From Anaerobaca lacustris (lineage in GTDB: Bacteria; Planctomycetota; Phycisphaerae; Sedimentisphaerales; Anaerobacaceae): a stretch of DNA of 64,000 nucleotides. The DNA lies in the NCBI RefSeq assembly GCF_030012215.1, contig NZ_JASCXX010000018.1:52529-116528 (forward strand), in the 5' to 3' direction. Both the position numbers and the translations under genes were made by a program. Shown piece by piece: positions 33,918 through 41,900 of this stretch. The stretch's first letter is position 1. Every line of letters begins with the position of its first letter. Under the pieces are notes generated by a model. It had not been told where the DNA came from. It saw only the letters and a list, made by a program, of their open reading frames with translations, and did not search any database.

Positions 33918-34675
33918 CGACGGTTGTGATACGTCACGATCTTCGCAATGAGCCTTCTATCCTCTCTCGTCAGGTGAGTCCGATTGCGGTACCAGAGATA
34001 GAACCGCAATCGCATCGGTCGGGACAGATACCTCTTCGCCAGCCGATCGAGCCCTGCGATATCTCGAAGGATGAAATGCCTGCGCCGCAGGCGCGATACG
34101 TGCCGGCCGCTCGGACAATCGAAGAAGAAGATCTGGGGCGTCTCGCCGGTCTCGGCCAGGACGTTCCGCCATTTCAGGTCTCTGTGCGTAAAGCCGTCCT
34201 TGTGGATGCGCCGGGTGTAGTCGGCCACCAGCCGCATGACGGCGAACACCCAATTCCGGTTGGCAAGAAGATTCGGTCGTGTGCGGGCCAGGGTTTGCAG
34301 GTCCGTTGCGTTGGGAACGCCCTCCGTGATGATCGCCCCGCGACGCAGCAGCCCGAAATGACGCACACCCCCGTGCGCGACAACGCGCGGCACGGGGATC
34401 CCCAGCCGTGCGAAATAGGCAAGGTTGTGGTGCTCGGTCGCGGCCCGATTGCGGCCGAACGCCTTGAGAAGGTGCTTGCCCCTGTTTTGATAGCGCTTGA
34501 CATAGTAGTCCCGGCCGCCAAGATGCAGCTTGATGACGTGACAGAGCCCGCCGTGCGAGACCCGCGGGCCGTCCAGGTCGAAGACGCGGTCGAGCGTCGA
34601 AAACGACTCTGACGCCACCGCATCTCCTGGGCCGGCGGCGAGGTTCCACTGCATGTCGTTGACAGAGAATCCCAT
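33914..34675 (-). CDS. Lipopolysaccharide/Kdo kinase (WaaP) family protein
   Basis: About 253 residues from the ATG at 34675; GTG/ATG alternatives upstream (to 34732) and ATG 34654 are possible because no clear ribosome-binding site decides. Protein-kinase-like fold: the lysine strand GRDYYVKRYQNRGK, GIPVPRVVAHG, the catalytic loop FTHRDLKWRNVL and a metal-binding FFFDCPSGR. This family phosphorylates heptose or Kdo in the LPS core. The basic C-terminus (SRPMRLRFYLWYRNRTH) is compatible with membrane association. Confidence 0.8.
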   Translation of the reverse strand: MGFSVNDMQWNLAAGPGDAVASESFSTLDRVFDLDGPRVSHGGLCHVIKLHLGGRDYYVKRYQNRGKHLLKAFGRNRAATEHHNLAYFARLGIPVPRVVAHGGVRHFGLLRRGAIITEGVPNATDLQTLARTRPNLLANRNWVFAVMRLVADYTRRIHKDGFTHRDLKWRNVLAETGETPQIFFFDCPSGRHVSRLRRRHFILRDIAGLDRLAKRYLSRPMRLRFYLWYRNRTHLTREDRRLIAKIVTYHNRR

Positions 34676-34887
34676 TACGGAGTTCCCGTTCGATCTTGTC
34701 ACTCGGGCACACGAACACACCCCGATGTGCATGATACCGCCATAGGGGGTTCTCTTCCAGCGGTTTGACGCATTTGCCGCGAGGGGGAAGGTTTGGCCTT
34801 GATTTGCGGGACGCTCGGTCTAAAATCACGGGACGCCTGCGTGCGACGCAGAACGGATCATGTGAATCGGTGCCAGAGGGCTTCGAC

Positions 34888-35949
34888 GTGCCACCCGAAC
34901 GATCGCGTAGCATTCAATACGTCAACGTGCTGAGAGTTCTATCCATCTACACGGTGGTCACGGCCCATGTGGTGATCTGGCTGACGATGGCGACCCGGCC
35001 TTTTACTTTCAACTGGTGGCTGGGAAGCGGGCTGTTCTACCTGGCCCATTTCTGTATTCCCGTCTTCGTGATGATCAGCGGTGCGCTATTGCTGGATGAC
35101 GCCCGCCGGGAGTCGGCGGGGCAGTTCTACCGGCGGCGCATGGTGCGCGTCGGTATCCCGCTGGTGGTCTGGACCGTTGTATATCTTCTGGTCCGGCGTT
35201 TCGTCGATGGCGAGCCGCTTTCGGTCGGTTTGGTCGTCCAACTGATCCTCACGGGCGAGCCGTATTACCATCTGTGGTTTCTGTACATGATCTTCGGACT
35301 GTACCTGATTACCCCCGCGCTGCGAACGTTCGTCCGTTGCGCCGGCCAGGGCCAGCGGTGGTTCGTGATCGTGCTGGGCCTCGTGCTGACCAACGCCTAC
35401 TTCCAGACCGATGTTCTGCTGTGGAACAACCAGCGATCGATCTTCACGATGTTCGTTCCCTTCATCCCGTTCTATCTGTGCGGCTACGAAATTCGCCTGA
35501 TCGACCCGAAGAAGGTCCCGATGCGATACCTCGTTCTGGCGGTGGTCCTCTCGGCGTTGTATTTGGCCGCGTTCTCCGGCGTCTTCGTCGAGCGGGCCGG
35601 CGGGGTGGGCGTGCGCTACCTGTTCGATTTCTTCAGCCTGCCCGCCGTGTTTCTCTCGATCGGCGTCTTCTGGGCGGCCTATCTCTGGGACACCGGGCAC
35701 CCGCCGCTTCAGGGCATCCGGCGGACGGCGCTGGAGTGGGTCGCGTCCACCGTTATGGGCATCTACATCCTGCACCCGCTCGTGCTCATCGTGATGCGCG
35801 AGACGCTCGGAAAGCGCGCGGGGAACGCCGATGGACCCCGGGATTTCCTGGCCGGCATTGTCGTCGTTCCCCTGGTGACGTTTGTCGTGTGCTATCTGGT
35901 CACGTCGCTGCTGATGAATATCCCTTTGTTGAAACGAACGGTCTGCTGA
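34888..35949 (+). CDS. Acyltransferase 3 family membrane O-acetyltransferase
   Basis: About 353 residues. The GTG at 34888 has AGAGGG 7 nt upstream; a GTG at 34870 is the alternative. Ten or so helices with family marks: RSIQYVNVLRVLSIYTVVTAHVV (helix 1 with the conserved histidine), FVMISGALLLDD, QFYRRRMVRVGIPLVVWTVVYL (the RxxR motif), YHLWFLYMIFGLYLITPALR, and the terminal MGIYILHPLVLIVM. It O-acylates surface sugars from the inner membrane, which fits the divergent WaaP-like gene. Confidence 0.85.
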   Translation: MPPERSRSIQYVNVLRVLSIYTVVTAHVVIWLTMATRPFTFNWWLGSGLFYLAHFCIPVFVMISGALLLDDARRESAGQFYRRRMVRVGIPLVVWTVVYLLVRRFVDGEPLSVGLVVQLILTGEPYYHLWFLYMIFGLYLITPALRTFVRCAGQGQRWFVIVLGLVLTNAYFQTDVLLWNNQRSIFTMFVPFIPFYLCGYEIRLIDPKKVPMRYLVLAVVLSALYLAAFSGVFVERAGGVGVRYLFDFFSLPAVFLSIGVFWAAYLWDTGHPPLQGIRRTALEWVASTVMGIYILHPLVLIVMRETLGKRAGNADGPRDFLAGIVVVPLVTFVVCYLVTSLLMNIPLLKRTVC

Positions 35950-35990
35950 AACAGATCCCGATCCCGACGTGCATCGGGACTGATCCTAAC

Positions 35991-36014
35991 GTAGGGGCGA
36001 ATCATGATTCGCCT
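35991..36014. repeat. Palindromic interspersed repeat, copy 1
   Basis: GGCGAATCATGATTCGCC (35996-36013) is a perfect 18-bp palindrome preceded by GTAGG, 46 bp after the acyltransferase stop and immediately upstream of the flavin reductase gene. Two related copies follow at 36905 and 37757. Confidence 0.75.
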
Positions 36015-36038
36015 GTGCCGACGAAAGAGGCCTTGACG

Positions 36039-36581
36039 ATGAAGAAACCCGTGCCATTGAATCAGGCGAAATGGATCATCGAGCCCGGTTGCGTGGTGCT
36101 CGTCGCGGCAGGTACGGCCGAGCACGCCAACCTGATGACGTTCAGTTGGCAGACGCCTATCCACACCGCCGACCCGTGTCTGGTTCTGCTCGTGATCAAC
36201 CGCGTCCGGTACACGTACGAGCTGATCCGACAGAACCACGAACTGACGATCAACGTCCCGGGCGAATCGCTGCTGAAGCAGACGCACCTGGCCGGCACGG
36301 TCACGGGGCGGGGGATCGACAAGTTCGCGCATTGCGACCTGACGCCGACGCCGGCCCGCATCGTCCAGCCGCCCCTCGTTGCCGAGTGCGCCGGACATCT
36401 CGAATGCCGGATCGTCGAGACCCACGGCGTTCAGAGCCACGACCTGCTGATCTGCGAGGTCGTCGGCGCCTCGGCCGAGTCCGAATTCTTCGACGGCGCC
36501 TGGATCCCGGAGAAGTTCCACACGCTGCACTACATGCACGGCACGAAGTATGGCCTGCTGACCCGCCGCGTCGAAGTCTGA
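36039..36581 (+). CDS. Flavin reductase family (FMN-binding split barrel) protein
   Basis: 180 residues from the ATG at 36039 with AAAGAGG 8 nt upstream. Flavin-reductase-like domain: VVLVAAGTAEHANLMTFSWQTPIHTADPCLVLLVINRVRYTYELIRQNHELTINV in broken segments, KQTHLAGTVTGRGIDKF, and PPLVAECAGHLECRIVETHGVQSHDLLICEVVGA. It probably binds FMN and may serve a monooxygenase or act as a low-specificity reductase; the partner is unknown. Confidence 0.85.
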   Translation: MKKPVPLNQAKWIIEPGCVVLVAAGTAEHANLMTFSWQTPIHTADPCLVLLVINRVRYTYELIRQNHELTINVPGESLLKQTHLAGTVTGRGIDKFAHCDLTPTPARIVQPPLVAECAGHLECRIVETHGVQSHDLLICEVVGASAESEFFDGAWIPEKFHTLHYMHGTKYGLLTRRVEV

Positions 36582-36614
36582 GGATTCCCCCGCGCGATCC
36601 CGATCTCGCGGTGT

Positions 36615-36670
36615 ATAGGTCCCATGGGTCCCATAGGTCCTGTGAGACCAATAGGACCAATAGGACCTAT
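36615..36670. repeat. GGTCC-unit inverted repeat element
   Basis: A 56-bp element made of GGTCCCAT/GGTCC units on the left and their inverse (GGACC) on the right, bounded by ATAGGTCC (36615-36622) and GGACCTAT (36663-36670). It can fold into a long hairpin just behind the flavin reductase stop. No T-run follows, so it is a repeat element rather than a clean terminator. Confidence 0.7.
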
Positions 36671-36797
36671 GCCGAACGTCTTCGCCGTTCGGGTCTGTCC
36701 TGGACAGGGCGAGGACAATCTTCTACAATCTCAGTAAGGCATTGCCGTTCGTAGGGGCCAGGCTGCCCTCGCCCTTCCCTGTGATCTGAGGTGGACC

Positions 36798-37757
36798 ATG
36801 TCGAACGAACTGGATCGTCGAAGCTTCCTGAAGCAATCCCTGGCCGGCACGGCGGTCGGCGCCTTGGGGCTGAGCTTCGAGGAGCAGGCGCTGCTGGCCG
36901 CACCGGCGAATGATGATTCGCCCCCACAGGGGGGCACGACGCGGATCGGCGGTATGCCCACCGGGCAGATCGGCAAGCTCAAGATCAGCCGAATGTTCAC
37001 CGGCGGCAATCTGATCAGCGGCTTCGCCCACAGCCGCGACCTGATCTACGTCTCATCGCTGCTCAAGAGCTACTTCACCGACGACAAAGTGATGGAGACG
37101 TTGCGTCTGTGTGAGGAGATGGGCATCAACACGGCCATCCTGCGGCTCGACGACCACTGCAAGCGAATCCTGCGCCGCTACTGGGACGAGCGGGGCGGCG
37201 CGATCCAGTGGATTGCCCAGATCAAGGTCGGCCCGGACGACTTCGGCCAGATCGACGAGGCGATCGACCACGGCGCCGTCGGCGCGTTCGTCCACGGCGG
37301 CGTCAGTGACGCCTGCGTCGAGCAGGGGCGCGTGGGCGTGCTGGCCGAGGCGGTCGAGCGGATCAAGGCGCGCGGCGTCATCGCGGGCGTCGGCGGCCAC
37401 AAGATCGAGGTCCCGATGGCGTGCGTCGAGGCGGGCATCGAGCCGGACTTCTACATGAAGACCCTGCACAGCCACGCCTATTGGTCCGCCGACGGCCGGC
37501 CGGAGAACGACAACATCTGGTCCAAGACGCCCGAGAAGACCATTGAGTTCATGCGGACCGTCAAGACGCCGTGGATCGCCTACAAGGTGATGGCCGCCGG
37601 CGCGATCCAGCCGAGCCGGGCCTTCAAGTACGCCTACGAGAACGGCGCCGACTTCATCTGCGCCGGCATGTTCGACTTCCAGGTCCGCGAAGACGTCATC
37701 ATCGCCAACCAGATCCTCGCCGCCCCCCTGAACCGCCAACGCCCTTGGTGCGCATAG
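36798..37757 (+). CDS. Tat-signal TIM-barrel protein of unknown function
   Basis: 319 residues. The N-terminus MSNELDRRSFLKQSLAGTAVGALGL is a twin-arginine signal. The rest is a TIM barrel with beta strands ending in acidic or basic residues (KISRMFTGGNLISG, INTAILRLDDHCKRIL, IQWIAQIKVGPDDFGQ, AVGAFVHGGVSDACVEQG, VIAGVGGHKIEVPMACV, TPWIAYKVMAAGAIQPSRAF). It resembles aldo-keto reductase or dihydrodipicolinate-synthase-like barrels but no catalytic tetrad is clear. Residues ANDDSPPQGG after the signal are encoded by a copy of the palindromic repeat. Confidence 0.7.
   Translation: MSNELDRRSFLKQSLAGTAVGALGLSFEEQALLAAPANDDSPPQGGTTRIGGMPTGQIGKLKISRMFTGGNLISGFAHSRDLIYVSSLLKSYFTDDKVMETLRLCEEMGINTAILRLDDHCKRILRRYWDERGGAIQWIAQIKVGPDDFGQIDEAIDHGAVGAFVHGGVSDACVEQGRVGVLAEAVERIKARGVIAGVGGHKIEVPMACVEAGIEPDFYMKTLHSHAYWSADGRPENDNIWSKTPEKTIEFMRTVKTPWIAYKVMAAGAIQPSRAFKYAYENGADFICAGMFDFQVREDVIIANQILAAPLNRQRPWCA
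36905..36922. repeat. Palindromic interspersed repeat, copy 2 (inside a CDS)
   Basis: GGCGAATGATGATTCGCC, a near-perfect palindrome matching copies 1 and 3, followed by CCCCACAGGGGGG. It lies in frame in the Tat-signal TIM-barrel gene and encodes its linker after the export signal. Confidence 0.7.
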
Positions 37758-37778
37758 GGGCGAATCATCATTCGCCCC
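37757..37778. repeat. Palindromic interspersed repeat, copy 3
   Basis: GGGGCGAATCATCATTCGCCCC has 22 bp of dyad symmetry with one central mismatch pair. It begins on the last base of the TIM-barrel gene's stop codon. Confidence 0.75.
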
Positions 37779-37806
37779 TGCCCATGCCAATCGTCAATTC
37801 CCCAGT

Positions 37807-37888
37807 GGGTGGCAGCCTCAAGCGCAGCTTGCGGATGGCATGCAACTGGAAACCATCCCCAAGTCCTATGGACTTGAGGCTGCCACCC
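37807..37888. repeat. 82-bp inverted-repeat element (MITE-like)
   Basis: Perfect 16-bp arms, GGGTGGCAGCCTCAAG (37807-37822) and CTTGAGGCTGCCACCC (37873-37888), enclose 50 bp with no coding capacity. It could be a miniature mobile element remnant or a long hairpin. The gap 37758-38006 has no gene. Confidence 0.65.
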
Positions 37889-38006
37889 GTCGATGAGGAG
37901 GCGCTCTTGCCAGACATGCTCTCCGGGGCGGCAGGTCAAGCGCGAGTGGTACAAGCCTCTTTGATGTTTTCTCTGCAATTTTGCTCTTTGATATTTGATG
38001 TTTGAT

Positions 38007-40658
38007 TTACAGGGAGGCTTCGTCGTCCCTTTCCCACCACAGCCTCGGGTAGTCCTGCCCTTCGAGAATCCACCAGACGTCGTCGGTCCCGTTGGCCGTC
38101 TCCCCCACGAAGTCCCACCCGGCGTCGAGGAACGTCGCCGCTGTCTGCATCTCGGCCGTCGTCAACCCCGTCCCAACCGGGCTGGTTGTCCATCCACTGG
38201 TCTCGATGTCCCAGAACGACGAGGTGGCTCTCCCAGATGCATGATGCCCCACCAGGCCGCCCGTCTCCGGGCCGGTGCCGAAGACGTGGCACGTGCTATA
38301 GCAGTTCGTTATGATGCCACGCTCGCCTATGTCTCTTCCACCATAGCCGCTTTGTCCGGCCAGACCCCCGACGTGGTTGCTGCCTGTAACGTGGCCTGCT
38401 GCGTAGCAATTGGTTAGACTGCCGAAATTCCTGCCAACAAGGCCGCCAACCCAGTTGTCTGCCTGGACTGCAGCCGTGCTGTAACTCTCGGTGATCTGGT
38501 CCCCAAGGACAAGCACACCCACAAGACCGCCGACCATAGAGATCCCTGCCACCGACTGCATGCTCGAGCACTGTGAGATATGGCTCTCGTGGCTGTACCC
38601 CACGAGTCCACCGACGAAGGAGATCCCAGCCACCGATTGCGTACTGGAGCACTGCAAGAGATGGCTGTCGTAGCTGTATCCCACAAGTCCACCGACATTG
38701 TGACTACCGCGGACGATCCCCGTGCTGTGGCAGTCCATCACGAAGCCGGAATCACAAAATCCCACCAACGCTCCAACGTTCCATGTCCCTGTGACGTTGA
38801 CATCCGCGATGCTCACGCCTCTGACTGTCCCGCCACTTGCCAGCACGCCGATTAGCCCCCTGTACGTCTCACCTGCGATTTTCAGGTGAGAAATCGTGTG
38901 GTTGTTGCCGTCAAACGTGCCCTCAAACGGCAGCAGATCATCGCCGATAGTGAAGAACTCCATGCCCTCTGCGTCGATGTCGTTCAGTAGCCTGAAATGA
39001 ACGGTCATCAGTCTTGGATTGCGTCCGATGCTATTCAACTGCTCTGCCGTCGCGACGAGATAAGGATCGCCAGGCTCGCCGCTTCCACCGGCAAAAGGCA
39101 ATTCCGGAAGGAGCGGGACTTGCCACCAGAGGATCGGATATCCACCTCCATCTGGCTCTGCCCAGAAATCGTCGGGGCCGTCTGCTCGTCCGATGAAGTC
39201 CCAGCCCGCGTCCCCGAATGTCCTGTGATCCTGCATCTGAGCGGTGGTCTTGCCGATTCCTCCATCACTGAAGTCTGTTCCGCTTGTTGCGACGTCCCAG
39301 AAGCAATCGATGACGTCAGCGGGATTGCCATTAAGGCCTATGAGGCCGCCGGCATTCTCCTTGCCATCGACAAGGCCGACAGAGTAGCATTGCTCCACCG
39401 TGCCCACTTCGTTGAATCCAACCAGCCCACCGACTCTCACGCTACCCGTGACAGCACCGGTTGAGTACGAGAGGGTGACTACTCCTGGATAGGACCACGT
39501 TTCAGGGCCGTGCCACCGCCAGCCGTTATGACCTACCAGTCCACCGACCGCTTCATCACCAGAGACTTTCCCCGTCGAATAGCACATGAGGATACTGCCG
39601 CCGTTGCATCCTGCCAATCCACCCGCAGAGCTTCCTTCAACATGACACCAAGAAGCGCTGTTGACGATCGTGCCGAAGTTGTTGAATCCCACCAGCCCAC
39701 CGACCGGTTCTCCGCCTACGACGATCCCGCCCTGAACCGAGCAGCCACATATCGTTCCTGTCGTGTTTATTCCAGCAAGCGCGCCAACATTCTGCGCAAT
39801 CTGTGCCTGGATGTTCGGATCGATCAGGCGCAAATCTCTGACGGTGCTGTCCACAAGATGCCCGAAGAGCCCTGCGCAATAAGCGTTCTCCGACTCGCAT
39901 GTGAAATTCGCGATCGTATGACCCTTGCCGTCGAAGACCCCAGTGAATGGTACGCCCTGAAATCCCGGCTGCACGTCGTTCGTATCCGGTGCGATTGCCG
40001 CCCGGCCAAAGACGCGTCCGCCGGGAAGGTTGGGGTCGAGGTCGATGTCGGCGGTCAGGATGAAGTGCTTGTCGTAGTCCTCAGGCGTTTCGCCGAGTGC
40101 GATCAGGTCGGCGGCGGTGGCGATTTGGTAGGGGGTGTTGGGGTCGCCGGTGCCGCCGGCGTATTTGCGGGCGGCGACGGCGTCGATACGGAAGGCGAAG
40201 AAATCGGCGCTGTTGGGCGGCGGCGTGGTTTGGCCGATCAGATGGACGGTGTCGTCTGTGAATGCGAGCGTCAGATGGACGCTGCTGCCGTCATCGGTCT
40301 GGCCGGCAAACTCGATTGTCTCGTCCGCGACGGCGCCGGCCAGGGCCGTCAGGTTGAAGACAGCGTTCGGGTCCAGCGTTCGCGCCGGCTCGCTCACGTC
40401 GACCGCGTTGGCATCAACGCGCTCGAAGCGGGCGGTAGCCGTGTCGGGATTGACAATCAGGCAGAACCGACCCTCGACGACATACGTCCAGTGCACCCCC
40501 GCAAAGCCGCCCGTCTGCACGATCGTGCTCCGCTCGGACGCAAACACATAACAGCTCGTCCGGATGACGCCTTCATCGGCCTGGACCGGCGCAATGAGAA
40601 ACGATATGCCGAACAGCACAAGCGCCCACGCAAGCTCCCGCCTCTTACTCGCTCCCAT
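38007..40658 (-). CDS. Secreted GLUG-repeat protein
   Basis: 883 residues with a signal peptide (LAWALVLFGISFLIAPVQADE). Residues 28 to about 165 form a jelly-roll-like N-terminal domain; then two blocks starting YAGGTGDPNTPYQIATAADL and FAGGSGEPGDPYLVATAEQL, each with a FDGKGHTI/FDGNNHTI strand and many GLUG repeats (VGGLVGFNNFGTI, AGGLAGCNGGSI, VGGLVGYSYDSHL). Each block ends FWDVATSGT or FWDIETSGW followed by TTAQMQ/TTAEMQ and WWQVPLLPELP/LWWERDDEASL. This is a right-handed beta-solenoid surface protein typical of planctomycetes, likely adhesive or glycan-binding. No catalytic domain. Confidence 0.88.
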   Translation of the reverse strand: MGASKRRELAWALVLFGISFLIAPVQADEGVIRTSCYVFASERSTIVQTGGFAGVHWTYVVEGRFCLIVNPDTATARFERVDANAVDVSEPARTLDPNAVFNLTALAGAVADETIEFAGQTDDGSSVHLTLAFTDDTVHLIGQTTPPPNSADFFAFRIDAVAARKYAGGTGDPNTPYQIATAADLIALGETPEDYDKHFILTADIDLDPNLPGGRVFGRAAIAPDTNDVQPGFQGVPFTGVFDGKGHTIANFTCESENAYCAGLFGHLVDSTVRDLRLIDPNIQAQIAQNVGALAGINTTGTICGCSVQGGIVVGGEPVGGLVGFNNFGTIVNSASWCHVEGSSAGGLAGCNGGSILMCYSTGKVSGDEAVGGLVGHNGWRWHGPETWSYPGVVTLSYSTGAVTGSVRVGGLVGFNEVGTVEQCYSVGLVDGKENAGGLIGLNGNPADVIDCFWDVATSGTDFSDGGIGKTTAQMQDHRTFGDAGWDFIGRADGPDDFWAEPDGGGYPILWWQVPLLPELPFAGGSGEPGDPYLVATAEQLNSIGRNPRLMTVHFRLLNDIDAEGMEFFTIGDDLLPFEGTFDGNNHTISHLKIAGETYRGLIGVLASGGTVRGVSIADVNVTGTWNVGALVGFCDSGFVMDCHSTGIVRGSHNVGGLVGYSYDSHLLQCSSTQSVAGISFVGGLVGYSHESHISQCSSMQSVAGISMVGGLVGVLVLGDQITESYSTAAVQADNWVGGLVGRNFGSLTNCYAAGHVTGSNHVGGLAGQSGYGGRDIGERGIITNCYSTCHVFGTGPETGGLVGHHASGRATSSFWDIETSGWTTSPVGTGLTTAEMQTAATFLDAGWDFVGETANGTDDVWWILEGQDYPRLWWERDDEASL

Positions 40659-40857
40659 ACGCTGTCATCCTCCTCTCGGCCCGAACCCGGACCAAGCCCA
40701 CATTCGGCCGGCTCGCCCGTACACCTCCGGCCACTACACGCAAGTATAGCAGGAAGGAGGCCGCAATTCAAGAGTCACAGCAGACCTTCATGGGTGCTTG
40801 CAGGCTATCTCAAGGGGCTTGGAAAGGCCCTGTGAAAGGGTGTGTCGCGGGGGCCCG

Positions 40858-41838
40858 TCATCGCAGGGCCCGCCGGATCGCGATGAGCTGCCTGAGATGG
40901 GGCTCGTAGATACTGCCGTCTGAGGCGACGTGCACATCGATCGTGACAACACCTCCCTGCTGGTGCACCTTCTGGATGTAGTCGATCATCCACGCATCGT
41001 CCTTTCGCGGCCCGTCGGCCCGGGCCCAGGCCGTGCCGAGATAGGAGAGAATCTGCCACTGAAGGCCCTGCGGCGCGGGGTGCGATTGCGGGGTCGCGCC
41101 GAAGTCGTTCTGCTCGCCGGCGGTGTAGTCCTGCCGGTCGGTGAGCTTCTTGAAAGCATGCTTGATCTCGGCGCCGGGATTGAAGGCAATGATGCTGTTG
41201 GGGTTGCCCATACGGACGGCGGCGGCCCAGGTGTTCCAGTTGTACGGCTTCGACAGATCGTCCCAGCCTGCGGTGTTGTACGAGCCATCGAACCACCAGC
41301 CCGAGACCTTCGTGCCATAACGGAGCGACCACTCGGCGATGACGTTGGACCACTTGCGCGTGAACTCCTGCGGCGCGGGCTGCCGTTCGTGGACGTCGTC
41401 CAGGCCGGCCATGGCCTGCTTGTCCTGCTGGGGACTGCGCGAGGGCAGATAGAGCATCAGGCGAATGCCCCTGGCGCCGAGGGCATCGGCGATCTCCATC
41501 GGCAGATCGCGCCGCGAGCATCGCCGACCGGTCTCGACCCCGGCGTATCGCTCGTACGTTGCGTTCGGGCTACAGTAGTATCCCGAATTCTGACCGAGGG
41601 TAAAGACCAAATACGCCGCGCCGCTCTGCTCGATCTGGGAGGCGAACCTCGCAACGTCGAACGAATCGACCTTCTCGTTCCAGTCCTCGCCGCCGCCCAG
41701 ATAATGCACGAAGACCCCGTATTTGGCGTCCTTGAGCCAGTTCTTGTCGTCGATCTGACCGAACTCGTTCCCGGTGGCAAGGCACGAGCCGGCCGCCAAA
41801 GACAACGAGATCCACACAGCCGCAACGATGCGTTTCAT
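40858..41838 (-). CDS. GH29-like alpha-L-fucosidase, secreted
   Basis: 326 residues from the ATG at 41838 with AAAGGAT upstream. Signal peptide (VAAVWISLSLAAGSCLAT). The GH29-type barrel shows WLKDAKYGVFVHYLGGG, the conserved AAYLVFTLGQNSGYYCSPN strand, and KVSGWWFDGSY, whose aspartate matches the GH29 nucleophile position. It is shorter than classical fucosidases (about 450) and lacks the C-terminal beta domain, so activity is less certain. Last gene of the sugar ABC operon. Confidence 0.75.
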   Translation of the reverse strand: MKRIVAAVWISLSLAAGSCLATGNEFGQIDDKNWLKDAKYGVFVHYLGGGEDWNEKVDSFDVARFASQIEQSGAAYLVFTLGQNSGYYCSPNATYERYAGVETGRRCSRRDLPMEIADALGARGIRLMLYLPSRSPQQDKQAMAGLDDVHERQPAPQEFTRKWSNVIAEWSLRYGTKVSGWWFDGSYNTAGWDDLSKPYNWNTWAAAVRMGNPNSIIAFNPGAEIKHAFKKLTDRQDYTAGEQNDFGATPQSHPAPQGLQWQILSYLGTAWARADGPRKDDAWMIDYIQKVHQQGGVVTIDVHVASDGSIYEPHLRQLIAIRRALR

Positions 41839-41900
41839 TGGACATCCTTTCGTACTTCTGGCCTGATTGGGTTCCGGTCCGAGACGGTCCATATACTGAC

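Noticed and set aside
36530..36718. Collagen-like frame (repeated Gly-Pro-Ile/Met) on the minus strand
   Set aside because: It is the translation of the GGTCC repeat element plus antisense of the flavin reductase end; no start signal supports a gene.
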